A DNA stretch of 64,000 bases from Heliopora coerulea (GCA_030142905.1 JASJOG010000010.1:2555501-2619500); one strand, 5' to 3'. Shown: positions 12,513 through 25,325, counted from the stretch's first letter. Notes: generated from the letters alone by a model not told the origin. Program-made: numbers and translations.

Positions 12513-12943
12513 TACACCTTTTGCTGTTCATTACCAGAAAATATACTATCATTATTTAAAGCCAACCTCAAACTCACTAACGCGAAAATACATTCATTTT
12601 ATTCAATCGACATTCACTAACGTAGATACGTAACCGTTTGCATCAAAATGTATTCTAAAGCGCAAACAGACGACCATTAACACCATTCTACTGTACATTA
12701 GGGATAATAAAATTTCAATTACGCAACATGTTTCTCTTGCATAACTGAAATTTTATCCGTAATGTATAGTAGAGTGGTGTTAATGGTTGTCTGTTGGTGC
12801 TGTGGAATGGCCTTTGACGCAAATGGTTGCATATCTACGCTAATGAATGTCGAGTGAGGAAAATGAATGTATTTTTGGGTCAATGAGTTTGAGGTTGGCG
12901 TTAACGATAGTATATTTTCTGGTAATTAACAGCAAAAGGTGTA
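12513..12943. mobile_element. Complete 431-bp foldback MITE (copy 2)
   Basis: Starts TACACCTTTTGCTGTTCATT and ends with the complement ...CAAAAGGTGTA. The two halves are inverted copies of about 200 bp around a short centre near 12725-12745. The terminal TA at each end fits a TA target-site duplication, as in Tc1/mariner-type MITEs. Short open frames inside are shadows of the repeat. It is the best-preserved copy with that at 36883-37311. Confidence 0.85.
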
Positions 12944-15728
12944 CATATAGAGTACTGTACAGTACGATACGAAATATTTCAATAGGTTTGCAGATATTAT
13001 CAAGAAGGCCTTTGCTACTATGGCGAGCGTTGCTGGTTTCGACATCCAGAAGCTATATTTAACATAACAAGGTACCTGTACGCGTTAATTGTAAAGATGT
13101 CTGGAGCCCGTATTAATGGGTAGTTAAGATGTATCCATAATGACATGGAGTTTATAAATGTAAAAGTCTGCCAAAGTTTTTAAGTGACTCCAGGCAACTA
13201 CTCTACGCATATTTCTAATGTGTTAAAGACCACTTCCATATCTAACTGGAAGAAAATACGTTTTTTGTGTCAGCTATGCAACAAATATTTGCTAGAGCTG
13301 TGGCCCCTGTTGTTTACTGTACACTGGGGTGAACTCCTGCTTGTCACTTACATTGCCCATGAGCTGAGGTGGTGCTTGCATAAAAACTGATAACATTAAA
13401 AAGGTAATGCAATTATGCATATTTCTTCAGATAAATAGCCATTCCTATTATATACATCTTTTTAACCACGTGCAGCAATGCTGCAGTTACAATTATAGAA
13501 ATCCAGGCTTTTATTTCCATTATTCAATTCTCTCTACTTGAATACCTCCCTCCCTTTCTGACTACTTATCATCTAAATTTCCGACTCTAGCTGCGTCATA
13601 AATTTGCATAATGATTGAGCTAACCAATTTGATTTAAGCCAACTTGATGCATACGTGAATAATATTAATATTGATTTAAATTTGTGTAGTTATCTGGAAG
13701 ACTATCTTGTCCCTGCAGACGACTTTTTTCCACTTGGTAATATTTTAAAACCATTTTTAATCATAGAAGAAAACATACATACCTGTATCTATACAGACAC
13801 ATTACACATAATTATAGTGTTCAGCATTGCTAGATTTGCTTGTAGAAGCATCGAATATCTCAAGAATAGCCTAACGAAAAACGTGATCAAGAAGTGGTCA
13901 GAGCGCATTCCAGATGCGGTAGGAACGCGTTCCAGTGCCGGTTGAAATGTAAGCACGTCTACCTGCCCTCTGATACCCGCCGCCGAGGACCGTTTTTCAT
14001 ACCATCATGTCGAGAAACATGCAATGCCGTTTTCCGAAGGTTTCTTCACTTCGGAGAAGTAAATGAGGCAGCATCTGCATGGGCTTTTAACCGTGGGAGT
14101 TAACCGTGGGAGAAGAATAGAATACTTCACGATCTTTGGCAATTAGCATTTTGCCATCCCAGTATCGAATTTCTATCCCCAGTGTAAAATTTTTGGAAAT
14201 AAACTGGCCGAGTGAACAGCTTCGACCATTGATGAGCTAGGCGGAAAGCGTAATACAAATCTGGACACCAGTGCCAAGCCAACTGCCACAATTCTGAAAA
14301 TTTACTTTCACTTAATAGACTCCATTTTATGTCTTCGGGTTTATCCTCCTCATACTCCTTGAATATACTACGTACCCTTCAGTGAATTTGTATTACCATT
14401 TGTCAATAAAGAACCTGTAACCACGCTCCGGGCAACGGTCTTCGCAAGTAAACTGCCAGCGCACTTCTCTCTATTCACAGAGTTGGTTACATTGAGATCA
14501 TAGTCAGAGGTTAAAGAGCTTCATTTTTCGTTACCGATCGATGCGATCCGCATCATAAATGAGCTACAAGTACTTAACCTAAATGCTCGACGGAAGTGAT
14601 CTGTAACTAAATAACGTGCTAGTAAGATCCTGGCAAGATCCTTGGCTACATTAGGAAATATAAACTGGGAGCTATTAGTTGATGTTGGCTTGCGAAGAAA
14701 CGAAAAGAAAGCAGTACTTCACCGTAATAAACTCAGTAGATGATGATATACAGTATTGTAATATATTCATGTCTAATTTACATGTACACATAATTTCACA
14801 CGTACACCGCATACCTGTTTGTGCATCGACCCTTAAAAAAATAAACGGTGCCTTATTTAATATTCTATTGTGGTTATGTTTATCAACACCCCCTACATCA
14901 TTCTGGTGATTGTGCAACGACCCATTTATATGGTAAGGTTGTTGCATACGATTGTACGTTCTGGCGTATACGATGTGGTCCCTAGGGCACAATCAATACT
15001 TACGACTGGCTCGCTGATGTTGCAATATGTCCAGAAGACTCTAGTTCGTTATTCGTATTCGTCAGTACGAACAGTGGCATGCAACAATCTAATCATGTAA
15101 ATGGACCTTAAGAGATTCGCAATTTGTGTTCTTTAACATGACTGGAATGCCTCGTTGCTATGCATCTAAAAGAATGGCAAGTAAAGGACTATGAGTCGGT
15201 CAAAATTTGTCCGTCCTTTAGTTGGCATGTCCATCAATCCGCCTTTGAAAAATATGAATTTAGAAACTAACCAGGGCTGATTCCTTCGTACACTGCAAAT
15301 ATTGTTACAGTTTTAACTTTTCACCCATGATTCTAAGCTATCTGATCTGAAAAGCTATGTATTAGTCATCAAGACATGTGTAACTCAACCTCCATTTTTG
15401 AATATATTGGTATTTTAACTTCTGGGTAGCAACTATAGCTTGGATAATATATGCTGAAATTCCTTTCAAATCATGCATGCTTCACAAATAAACTTCCAGA
15501 CTTCTTGTTTACGTTTTGATTCCTCTGGGCTTAGAGCCCTTCACGAAACGTTTTTTAATCATAATTAAAGAAAAATTACTGTGGAAACGTGAGTCTAGAT
15601 GTTTATATACGCAACATATCCTGAGGCTTCAGTTAACACGTATCATTCAAGTTGTAGAATAGGGCGGTCTGTGGTTAAAAAATACTGTTTAGGATTCATG
15701 ATTAACAAGACTCCTGTGTACTTTGTAG
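12944..15728. other. Intergenic region, nothing firm
   Basis: Mostly AT-rich DNA. 13890-14100 is more GC-rich and partly open on the plus strand (positions 13894-14103), but resembles no family I know. 'caataaagaacctgtaacca' at about 14405 could be the end of an old LTR, without any partner. Additional 5' exons of the gene that starts by 15729 might lie here but were not identified. Confidence 0.35.
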
Positions 15729-18700
15729 GTGTAGAACCACCTTCCTTAAGTAACATAAATCTGCTGATGGCTGCAGCTATTTCCTCGTCATTGTCAGAGA
15801 GGAATAACAACACGGAAGAAAATGAGACTCCCAAAGATCCTATCTCTGTGGAAAAGGCCATAGCAATGTGGAAAAACATCACTGAGAGAGGTAAAACTGT
15901 GTCGAAGGTGGTGGTATTAAATATCTTACATGTATTGTACATATGGAAATAGCTGCTATGACAGTTGTCAGTGGTTTGGGATGCAGACGAAGTGATGGGT
16001 TCATTGAGGCTCCTTATTGTATACCGATACCATTGGTGTACAACTACACGAGGTACTTTTGTCGAAACAATCGTTTTTTGTGCTTTTTGTTTTTATTACT
16101 CAAACTGTAATTCGGAAATTTAAAACAAGCTCTTCCGAACCTTACAGGTGCGAAGTCGTCAAGTAATAATTAGAAATCGAGACATTGATTTCACATTAAG
16201 TTGAGCTTTGCAAAATATTTTTTGAATCTAGAAAAAAACTTCGAAAAAGAAGAATCTTTTTCTCCTAAAAATTTCGCCTCATAATATCTTGAGTCTGGTG
16301 CAAGTACCCCATTGACCTCCCTCTTTGTACGGCACTAGCTTTCTATCCTGGCAGGTGTAGTTTGTGGTAATTCTAGCTTTCAGCCCAGGTTACATTATAG
16401 ACTACACAACACGAAAATCTCGTCACAGAAAAATCTGGCATGGTTAAATTTATTCAATGTACCAAGTTTTAACTTTCTTGCCTGGATAGGTTCAGCAACT
16501 GTTTGTCGCGTTTTTACCGGAAATCTCCGTCGTCTGTTGTCGAGATTTGTTTGGGAGGGCCGGCCTACTGTAGGCATGTTATAAAACAGGAGAATTAAAG
16601 GTGAAATCTCCCTTAAATATAAGCAATTTCATGCGATAGAGCTGTCTTTTTTTCGCATAAAGTTCTTCTTGCGAACCCTTAGAATTTCAACGGAATGTTT
16701 CTTTTACACTTGTAGAAGATAAAGAAATCAACTGCGACTCAAACAAACGTTTGGATAATCATGACGAATGCGCTTTATCCGCATTGGAAGAAACAAGTCT
16801 GTATTATAAGAAGCTAGCAACGTTTGACTTGAGCCAGTGGTCGTCGGAAGAGGCAATAGACTTACTATGTCTTATGGTGAAGTTCGAAGATTCGGGATGC
16901 TTGTCTCATAATTTCTACGCCGGTAATGCATTGTATGAGCTGCTTCGTCTTTGGAGACCCACAAGCAGCACAGCGACCGACTTCATTTGTGCATTGTGCG
17001 AATTAAAACAGGTAGACATGGCAGACTTGATTATTTGCTTGGTAGGCTGTCCCTGCAGACTTGACGAATTTGATTGTTTCCTGGGAGAAGTTTTATTCCA
17101 TCTCAATCATAGAAAACCCGAAATATGGAACAACGAGTGGATTGCCGAACTGCTAAGCAAACTGGAGTCTGACTTGGACTGTTGCGACGTCGATACTGTG
17201 GACGTTTTGTGTAGTTTTGGAAAGCAATTAAAAGACCCAGGAAAACTTGGCAAGCTAGCACATAGCTATCTGTTAGCGACTGGACTTCAAAATAGTTTTG
17301 AATGTCGATGTAAAACACCAGAATGCCTCTGCCCTGTGGAAGTGGACGAAGGTGTGGCCTTCATTTTGTTCGACGGCTTGGTGCGTCGACTGGAGTTGAA
17401 CATGGGTGAAAAAAGAACTTTCTTTTGCCAAGCAGTCGATAAGTTGTTTGGACTAGATGTTTTATCCGACCTAGGTAACTGCCCTTACAAAATTTTCAAA
17501 TGCAATTTCATGTATGAAAATAACATTTCATATGTGAGATGTTTCAATTCAATATGTAAAATAAAAATTTCATAGGTGAAATTAATTTTCATATGTGAAT
17601 CTGCCATTTCATATGTGGAATTCATGTTTCGAACACCAACATTTCACATGTGAAATTTTGAACCAGGTATTAGGTATTTCATGAAAACGTTCCGTAAAAA
17701 CGTGTGAAATCGTTTCCATTTCATATGTGTGATGAAAATTTCATATGTGAAAATGTTTTTCACATGTGAAGTGACATGTGAAAGTTTCTTTAGGGTGCGG
17801 TTTGTCTGTAAAATTCTCAAGCATGATTGGTGGAATTTAGCCATAGAATTTTAGAGTTGAAAGCGTCTGCTCATTACTGCTGGGGTCGGAAACTTAAAAC
17901 ACACTTCAGAACTAGTGACTGTTATCAAAAATTCTAACACAGGTGGAAAGAAATCTTCAGCTCAGCTAGAAGCCAGTTGTTTCTGGATTGACGAGGTTGA
18001 TTCTTACTACTTAGGAAGTACAAAAATCTTTCCCCAAATGCCCTCTACGTTCATGGAGATAATGGATAGAGGAAGGCACTAAACTGTGTCTGTTAGTTTT
18101 GTGCGTGTGTACGTGTGCGTTTGAGAGTTAGTGTAGACAGGAAATTCGTCTCGAAAGTTTATAGAATCTCAGTACCGGGAGGTACGGGGGATTGAATTTT
18201 GGAGACAGCATATGAAGTGTTAAATTAGCTCGTAAGTTTAATAAACGCAATTGGCAGCGAAAATCAATTTACAAGGCTAAAAACTAGTTTTGTTCCTGAG
18301 ACTTATGAGGGTTTTACGTAAACATTTCGTACAAAGAACTCTAGAGGCACGATTTTTAATAGCTGTTGAATTTTTTCCCATGCGCATAAAAGTGGCCATC
18401 CATCTAAAGAGACTAATTATACTTTGAATTCCGTTTTTGATTGAAATGGTAGCGTGAACTAACAAAGGTATTTGATTCACTTCATAAAAATTAGACTTGC
18501 TTGCAGTATTGTTCTCATATCGCGTTGAGTATTTGAGTATGACTTTTTTTAAAATCTTACCCGATTAGGTGAAAGCTTGGGCATCAAGAATGCTGCTGAT
18601 ATTTGTAATTGGTCTGATGTTCTGTCGAATGGATGTAACAAGGTTCCACATACCAAGTGTTCGGGCTCAGATTGCAATAACATGGCGAAGCATGACTGCT

Positions 18701-19389
18701 TGAACAGTCTTTGTGGGCGTTGTTGCAAACAAAGTGGGCTGTGGTGCGATGTCCATGTTAACCTATTCCCGGCACGGTACCAGACCGTTCGAGCTCACGA
18801 CTTGGTCAAACCGCGAGTTAATTTGGCGCGTAAGGAAGATCTTGATTGCTTTCTTGAAACGAAGGAGGAGGCCCAAGCTGTCTGCTTTGGTTCTGAGTTC
18901 TCGGTCTCTGACAATGACGTGATTAAAGTTATCGATTTGTGCAAACGTCTGGTAGTCCTTGAGCTGGGCTCATCGGACAGCGGTTGCGGCTGCGACATCA
19001 CAGACAAACTACTAGATTACGTCGTTCAAAATTGTCCCAGGTTATGTAAGCTGCGTTTCGAATCGGCTCTAAACGTGACCGACGAAGCTGTTCTCAAAGT
19101 AATGAAGCATTGCCACGAACTAGAATCCTTAGAAGTCTCGGGAAACGACAAAATTAGCGGCAAGGTGACCGACCGTAGCCTTAAGGTGCTCTTTGATCAA
19201 GAAATTCTGCCAAAGTTGAAGGTACTACGGTTGACCGATCAACACGGCATCAGTTACGATGTGGTAATGAGGCTGCGGCGCTGCAGACCTAATCTTGAGA
19301 TCACTGCTGGTTTCACTGACAGTGATAGCATGGCTTGGTCATTAATTCTTGGAATGACCGGGGGAAATTATGGTGATGGTTTGTTTTGA
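15729..19389 (+). CDS. Cysteine-rich, LRR-containing protein of unknown function
   Basis: Three exons join in phase: 15729-15890 (donor GTAAAA), 16716-17474 (acceptor CACTTGTAG, donor GTAACT) and 18569-19389 (acceptor CCGATTAG, stop TGA). The best visible start is ATG 15767, giving about 567 residues, though the frame is open upstream to an acceptor-like tttgtag and an earlier exon is possible. The protein starts acidic, then has a helical Cys-rich region (about 280 residues). Next is a compact C/H cluster at about residues 320-350 (KCSGSDCNNMAKHDC...CGRCCKQSGLWCDVH), a probable zinc-binding knuckle. The C-terminal third has about four leucine-rich repeats of the cysteine-containing F-box/AMN1 type (LDYVVQNCPRLCKLRF, VMKHCHELESLEVSG, LFDQEILPKLKVLRL). 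No F-box was seen. The LRR part suggests a protein-protein adaptor. Exon joins are strong, function is unknown. Confidence 0.7.
17497..17795. repeat. Cluster of TTTCAYATGTGAAA palindromes in an intron
   Basis: About nine near-copies of a 14-bp palindrome (TTTCATATGTGAAA or TTTCACATGTGAAA, core CATATG/CACATGTG) lie within 300 bp, starting some 25 bp after the donor of the intron 17475-18568. Spacing is irregular (about 20-75 bp), so this is not a simple tandem satellite. The core is an E-box-type palindrome. It could be a regulatory cluster or the decayed remains of a short tandem repeat. Confidence 0.7.
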
Positions 19390-19740
19390 GTGTCCATGGT
19401 TACATTCTTAAATTTGTGTGAACAAGTTGCGAGAGAAGTTGATAAAATAGGTTGTTGATCCAGACTACATGCGTCAGCTTTTTCACAAAGCACTTGTTAC
19501 TGTATTGATCAATCAATTTGCGTGGCAAATATATTCATTGAGTAAAAGAAATTTCATGAGTATTCTACCAACATAGTTCTTTACTGTATTATATACCAGT
19601 TCAGTAAATGTTCAATCTCTTCAACATCTGTTCAACGGGCATTTTCAAAACCATATATTAAATTACGTACTGCGACGTTATAAAGCTTAAAATATCTTAT
19701 GGAAACATAAATCATTATTTAAAAATTCAAATAAATAGTT
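19390..19740 (+). promoter_or_regulatory. 3' UTR and poly(A) signal of the LRR gene
   Basis: AT-rich sequence following stop 19387-19389. AATAAA at 19730-19735, preceded by no other strong signal, is the best candidate polyadenylation signal. No structure noted. Confidence 0.45.
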
Positions 19741-21831
19741 ATTGCATTGTTACTGATCGTTGGTGGTGGTTATGGTGGTGCATTGTGCCAGGCCAGATTA
19801 AGATTGGGCGGAGCAGCTTTCCTCGACTACAAGGAACACGCGACATACACCGCTTTCACCAGACTTGATCTTTTAGGAGTAAAGGGTAGATAGTGAAGAT
19901 ATGGTTGGGCTTTTTTAAGAACTCGGAATTATTTCCAGTCAGGGGCTACCCCTCAAACAAGAACGAATTTCAAGTACTTGAAACCCAGTGAAATCCAATA
20001 TAAAAATGGGAGTCGTTTGAATGACCTCTGAAAATCACTTAGGGGATGCATTCATCAAGAATTTAAGCCTAGGTTAAATTCTCAACCCGGTTAGCTGGGG
20101 TGAAATTTTAGCCCTGGCTCATCAAGAAATCACTTGAAAAATCATGTTGCAATTACATGCATAATTCCTGGCCTAGTGGAATATGAAATTTCAACTGGTT
20201 AGATCGGCTGAAATTCTTATCTGCCCCTTACGCTTCATTTACACGATAAGACTGTTGTATATGATTCTCCACCCTGATGTATGCAGTTAAATCTTGAGCC
20301 ACAAATTCTTATTTACCATTCGCTGGCGAATGCTGCAATATGTCCTGAAGAGTCTATTGACTACCGTGTTTATTTGATTAAAAGCACGATGCGCTTGTTC
20401 GAAACTTTGACCTTTTTGGGGGTAGCGGGTAATAGAGAGGTGCGCTTAAACGGGAGAGAGTGCTTATTCAAAACCTCAGAACATTGGTTGTTTTTAATGT
20501 TTAAAACTAAAACCATTAACGCAAGTGCGAAAGAAAACAAGATAAAATAATAGCATATTATAGAATAGCAATGCATGGATGTTGCTCTTTACATCTTGAA
20601 CAATACCAATATCTATGTCATCTACATCACTCTCCAGTCTTTTAGTACTGTCTACCCATCTAATAGTCTATCATGTTTCTCGTTTTTCCACACTCTTATT
20701 AAAATCTAATAAAATACAAATACCGTGTATATATTTAGTACAAATATATAGAACAAATAGATTTAGGGGGTGCGCTTAAATGAGAGAGTGCGCGTATTAG
20801 AAAAAAAGCAGTTGGACAGTACGGTTATTTTAATCGAGAAGGTGAACTTAATCGAATAAATGTGGAAACTTATATACATCAGAAGGAACAATCATATCCG
20901 ACAATCCTTCCATATGTGGGTCAGACCTAAGTATTCCCAGTAAAATGATTTATCTTAAGCTGATGAAGTTTCAGTTCAAACTGAAATTCTTCCATGTCTC
21001 CGTCATTTGAGCCCAACCTGACCTTTCAGACCGGCTCACTGTTATTTTGTATATGGGAAGTCTTTGGGATCCAATATATTTCTTGCTTTTCTGTTCATAT
21101 GAAACTGTCTCATTTAACTTTGATTATTTGAATTAACCAAACAGCTATTAGCAACTATTGACCACTATAAAACTGTTCGTACCATGAAGTTATGTTACCT
21201 TGATCTTAGAAAATGGACTAATAGCCTAAGAAGACGTACATAGGTTGACGTTTGTGAAATATTCCCGTGTTGTAGTCTCCAAAACCTGTGTTTGCTTAGT
21301 AATATTTCAACTAGCTATGCGACAAGTGAGAATGTTTTATCCAGGTAAAAAAATTGTCAAAAGAAAATTCTGTTTTGAATAAACCTGTAGTTACAAGTTG
21401 CACTGTCGGTCAAGCCAAGTTTTTCTACCTAAATAATGATTAATCAGAATAAATGTACGTATCTGCACGTTTGGGGTCATTTGAACATGGCCACCAGAAA
21501 GAAAAGTAAGTAAACGTATTTTACCTGTTTAAACTTCCATCATTCCAGTCAGCATATGGTATAAACAATGATGCGAATCAAACACTGTGAAAGAAATATT
21601 TGGGTAGATTTACAAAAGACCTTTTAATTTCATTTTATATTTATGTATACAAACATGAAAGAATAAAGTATCGAAAAATAAAGGTAGAGGCACGACTAAA
21701 ATGATGAGAAAGGTTCACGTCATATTATAGCAATTAATGAGTTTTCTTTCCTTCGAGTTCTTCAAACATTTGAAAATAAGTTTTCGAGCTACAGCCCAAA
21801 ATTCTAAATCATATACGCTGAACTTTCCAAA
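19741..21831. other. Intergenic DNA with fragments of a GCGCTTA-type repeat
   Basis: No gene supported. 20440-20460 and 20768-20800 contain 'gtgcgcttaaa..gagagagtgc' phrases related to the 'cggcgcttatt' repeats at 31.5-32.7 kb. An open stretch at 20281-20550 overlaps these and is judged repeat-derived. A short palindrome (about 20965-20995, tttcagttcaaactgaaa) is present. Confidence 0.4.
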
Positions 21832-22308
21832 TTATTCACAGTAAATCATGAACACATTTGCTAAACAAAACAACGAAGAATTACAATACACTGCCTCAAC
21901 TTGATTGTCTTTTTTGTCATCCCAAAGGCAACGACTGGCAATCCGAACTCCTTGAGATTTATTTTCTCCGATATTTACCAGACAGATCACTTTGTACCGT
22001 TTATAATCCAAAAGTTTAACTTGCTCACGAATTCCCAACGATACAGTGTTTATAAAGGTACGGCAGCGACCGACTTCGTAGACTGCATTATGAAGGAAGG
22101 ACTCCAGCGTATGTTCCATAATTTTCTTAATTTCTTTCAGGTCTGGTTTCTTTTCAGGCTCCATTTTGTAGGTATTTTCGAAAGTGACTTTTTGTGGCCG
22201 ATGCTCGTAAATGCTAGGTTGAATGTTGACAATACTCGAGCCACGGTCTTTTTGTATTGGAAAACCAACTTCGAACAAACTGCTTCTTCTTGGGCTGTCT
22301 TTCGCCAT
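21832..22308 (-). CDS. Tctex1-type dynein light chain (DYNLT/TCTEX1D family)
   Basis: An uninterrupted 158-codon reading from ATG at 22306-22308 to TAA at 21832-21834. The first 55 residues are a basic, disordered tail (MAKDSPRRSSLFEVGFPI). The Tctex1 domain follows, ending in the family hallmark: RYKVICLVNIGENKSQGVRI, then SRCLWDD and NSSLFCLANVFMIYCE. Tctex1 light chains dimerise and link cargo or intermediate chains to cytoplasmic or axonemal dynein; tail plus domain resembles the TCTEX1D1 (DYNLT5) or TCTEX1D4 group. No intron interrupts it, so it may be a retrocopy, or the family may be intronless here. The 5' two thirds and about 1.2 kb upstream are repeated at 39611-41142, where the last 40 residues are lost. 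The frame is intact and looks functional. Confidence 0.8.
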   Translation of the reverse strand: MAKDSPRRSSLFEVGFPIQKDRGSSIVNIQPSIYEHRPQKVTFENTYKMEPEKKPDLKEIKKIMEHTLESFLHNAVYEVGRCRTFINTVSLGIREQVKLLDYKRYKVICLVNIGENKSQGVRIASRCLWDDKKDNQVEAVYCNSSLFCLANVFMIYCE

Positions 22309-23506
22309 TCTGCCTACAAAGTACTGTTGAACTTTCTCTTATATCTGAGGAGTTTTCAAAATTAAGCTCATCTTTTTTGTGGAAGTTGTTAAAACGTTTC
22401 AAACGTCAAGATACACGTCAGCTACCGAACTGGTATGTCCCATCAAACTTTGCGTGCTTAACCCGAAAGGCATTCTTGAAATATGACACCCCGGGAAAAT
22501 GCTGGCAAACGTTGCAAAAGAATGGGCGGGTTAATCCTTCCCCGGCCTGAAATATCTCTCCTTGACCAGCAAAATCGTCTGGCTTTAGCCAGGATAAAAT
22601 AAAAGTCGGATTCGGATCGAAAAGAGAGAGATTAATGTTACCAATATAAGATCAACGAGCTTTTTTATCGTTGCCACCCTTGCTTATATAGTGTAACCAT
22701 TTTTTAGTTTTTGGCACAGTTTTTTCTTACGCTTATGCATAAGGTTTTGGACATGATTTTGGCCCTCTTTGGGGTGATTTTAGCATTGTATACCTGTATC
22801 CTGCCACCGGTGGAAGGTTGGCTGGAGGATCACGATCCTCCTCTTCAACAGCTCGTCGGTTTCAGTAAATGCTATTAACGAAAGATTTGCTGGATTTTTA
22901 CTTGAAAAAAAAGTTTTCGACTCAACACTTTGCTTTCCCCTTAACCCTCTCCCCACCAAAAATTGTTAAACCTAGAGCAGCTTTCTTCAACTTCTGCAAG
23001 ACTTGTTAAAATTGGTGTGATAAACGTCGCTAACAAGGATGTAACCAACCATGGGTAGGGTGAATGTGGGCAATTTCGTATCATAAGATAGAAATATCGT
23101 TCTTGTCACCAAAAACTTTGTAGTTTTTTCTCAAAGTAAATCATCTCTTTACCAGTATTATTTTAAGCCGTAGAATTGAAATTTTACTCGAAGCGTTTCT
23201 CGGGCTCGATACTAAATTGCAAAGTTTAACTGCAGGTGCCCCCGCGACCTGCTATTAAAAGGAGAATTTTTTTAATATTTTGATTTTTCCTGATTAAGAA
23301 ATCCTGTATTGCGTCTCTGCCTCTCTAGATCTTGTCTTCAAATCGGATGGATTGATACGTCTCCCTCAACTGTCTCTTGCTTAACTAAATTTCCTAGAGA
23401 AATATACGTGAAACGGTAAAATCTTTTCATAAATGAAGCTTTGTTGACAGTAGCTAACTTTCTGATGAGGATTTTGCTAATGTTGTAGTGCTTACTAATA
23501 CTACTT
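21968..23506. repeat. 1.54-kb segmental duplication, copy 1
   Basis: Matches 39611-41142 in direct orientation, with many substitutions and small indels. It contains most of the Tctex1 reading (-) and its upstream region. The left boundary (gatatttaccagacagatca) lies inside the Tctex1 codons for VNIG; the right boundary follows 'ctaatactactt'. Copy 1 keeps the intact gene and is probably the source. Confidence 0.85.
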
Positions 23507-25325
23507 ATCATTATATGGCTGAGCTCGCTATCCTGTCTGTAGGCAAAATGACGCACGCAGATTGGCTGCCAGGCTGTGCAATAAGTTTTTCGTACAGACG
23601 GACTAGTTTTGGCGGCAAAATTTCCAAGTTGATTTGAAGAAAAACAAGCCAGATTCAGGTACCTTTTACAGAACATTTATAAAAACAAATTACGGAAAAA
23701 GAAGTTGAACGTTCTCAATGATAATTTTAAGCAAAAAACTAAAGGAATAGATGCCAAAAACTACGATGTAACAGGTAAAAACAACTAGGTAAACCTAAGC
23801 TGCTAACTCACGAACACAAAACTTCGTTAAAAGCGGTGAAAAAAAGTAGCCAAAAGCCATATAATAAATTCCTTATTAACCTCGTTTGTCCGGTCTGTAC
23901 GAGAAAGTATTTGCCCTCGGTTTTTTTCACACAGACCTCTCTCCTTCGTCGCTCGGTCTGTACGAAAACTTCACGCTAATACTTTCCCGTACAGACCTCA
24001 CACTCGGTTAATCCCCTCGCCCACCGCGCGAAGCGCGGTGCGAGGGTACTAATCTTGACGTGCGTGGAGTCCTGTTACACGCGTGGTGACTGGGGAGAAA
24101 AATTTTCGCTGTGTGTATGTATCTTTCTATATATATATATATCCATGGATTCCGGTCACTCAAAAATGCGGTGTGTAAGCTCGGGGACTGGTATGTTGTT
24201 GAACAAATCATACTTAGGTACCGTGTTGAAGCAAATCGATTTGGCCTCGTTCTTTTTTCCCTTGTATGGATCTCTCGCAAGTTGTTTACATTATTTGAAC
24301 ACTGAAGCCAGTAAATGATTTAAGACCTGCATACGAAATTGCTTTCTTGGTGCCTGCAGCTGGTTTCGCCACCTCAGTAACTGGACAATTTATGACTTGA
24401 CATAGCAGTTCTCAAAGTTAGCTCCTTGGAATATGCATTTGCCAACTGTTCACTTTTTGCAGCAACGCTTTGTCTTGATTCTTTCTGATTTATATGAACA
24501 AAAGACATAAGGGAACTCGCTTGCTGTCAGGACATTTGCTAAGCGACTAACTGTATTAAAACGACATTCTTTCGCTGAAGTTGAATAGATGTCGATTAGT
24601 ATAAATCTTGGGACTTTTCACGTTCTGGTAACCACTTACCTGAGCTGCACAATCGCAGGTAAGTCTGAATCGAGTAGCTTTGAAGTACAAGTTCTGCGAA
24701 CGGAATTGTTTTAAGCAGCTTTCAAAAGTAGCTTCCCGACTTCACTCTTCCCTAAGAGAGACTTCTTGTACCAAATATTACCGCCTGGATTTTGCTGGTG
24801 TTTATTAGTAAAGTAGAATGAAGATTCTGGTTCATTCATCTCTGTACGACGATTATTTTTTAACATTTTGCAGTATTTAAGCGGACAGCGTTCATGGTCA
24901 ATTGTTTGAGAAGTGGGATAGAACACTCGTCATCCAGAAGAGTTGTCGAGGCCATGACAGTCTTTGGATGCTTTCTCCGCTTTCCACACAAAGATTTCAT
25001 TCCCTCAATCAGAATTTTTTTCGCTATGAAATGTCACCCCATTGAAGAAGTTAGGATGTATTTTTGGCTCGAAACAAAAATGCAAGGTAAACAGCCACAA
25101 GGTAACTTGCTGCAAAGCTACTTGTTTTTGGTCACCAAATTATCCTTCGGCAAACAGTTGTCTGCTTCAGTCTTTCTCACTTCAAGAGTGATTTGTGCAT
25201 GATGACCTTTACCGTATTCGGTCGGTAATGCTTTCATCAGGATTTTAAAACCTCTCAGGAAAGTTTAAAGTCGTCTGTGTGTAAATTTACCGTTCAACCC
25301 TTTGTGTTGAGGTGCCACTGAATGT
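23507..25325. other. Intergenic DNA with a short foldback repeat
   Basis: 23875-24010 has two arms (cggtctgtacgagaaagtat and the complement in aatactttcccgtacagacc) separated by about 70 bp, framed by ttaacc and ggttaa; a related 'gtctgta..tacagac' pair is at 23538-23610. 24125-24142 is a short (AT)n run. No gene is supported; open stretches are short and of low complexity. Confidence 0.45.

Noticed and set aside
13655..14103. Two overlapping plus-strand open stretches as a gene
   Set aside because: No family resemblance, no convincing splice sites or start context, and composition changes abruptly at 13890.
24008..24318. Overlapping open frames on both strands near the (AT)n run
   Set aside because: Low-complexity Tyr/Ile runs from the microsatellite and foldback sequence; neither strand shows coding features.
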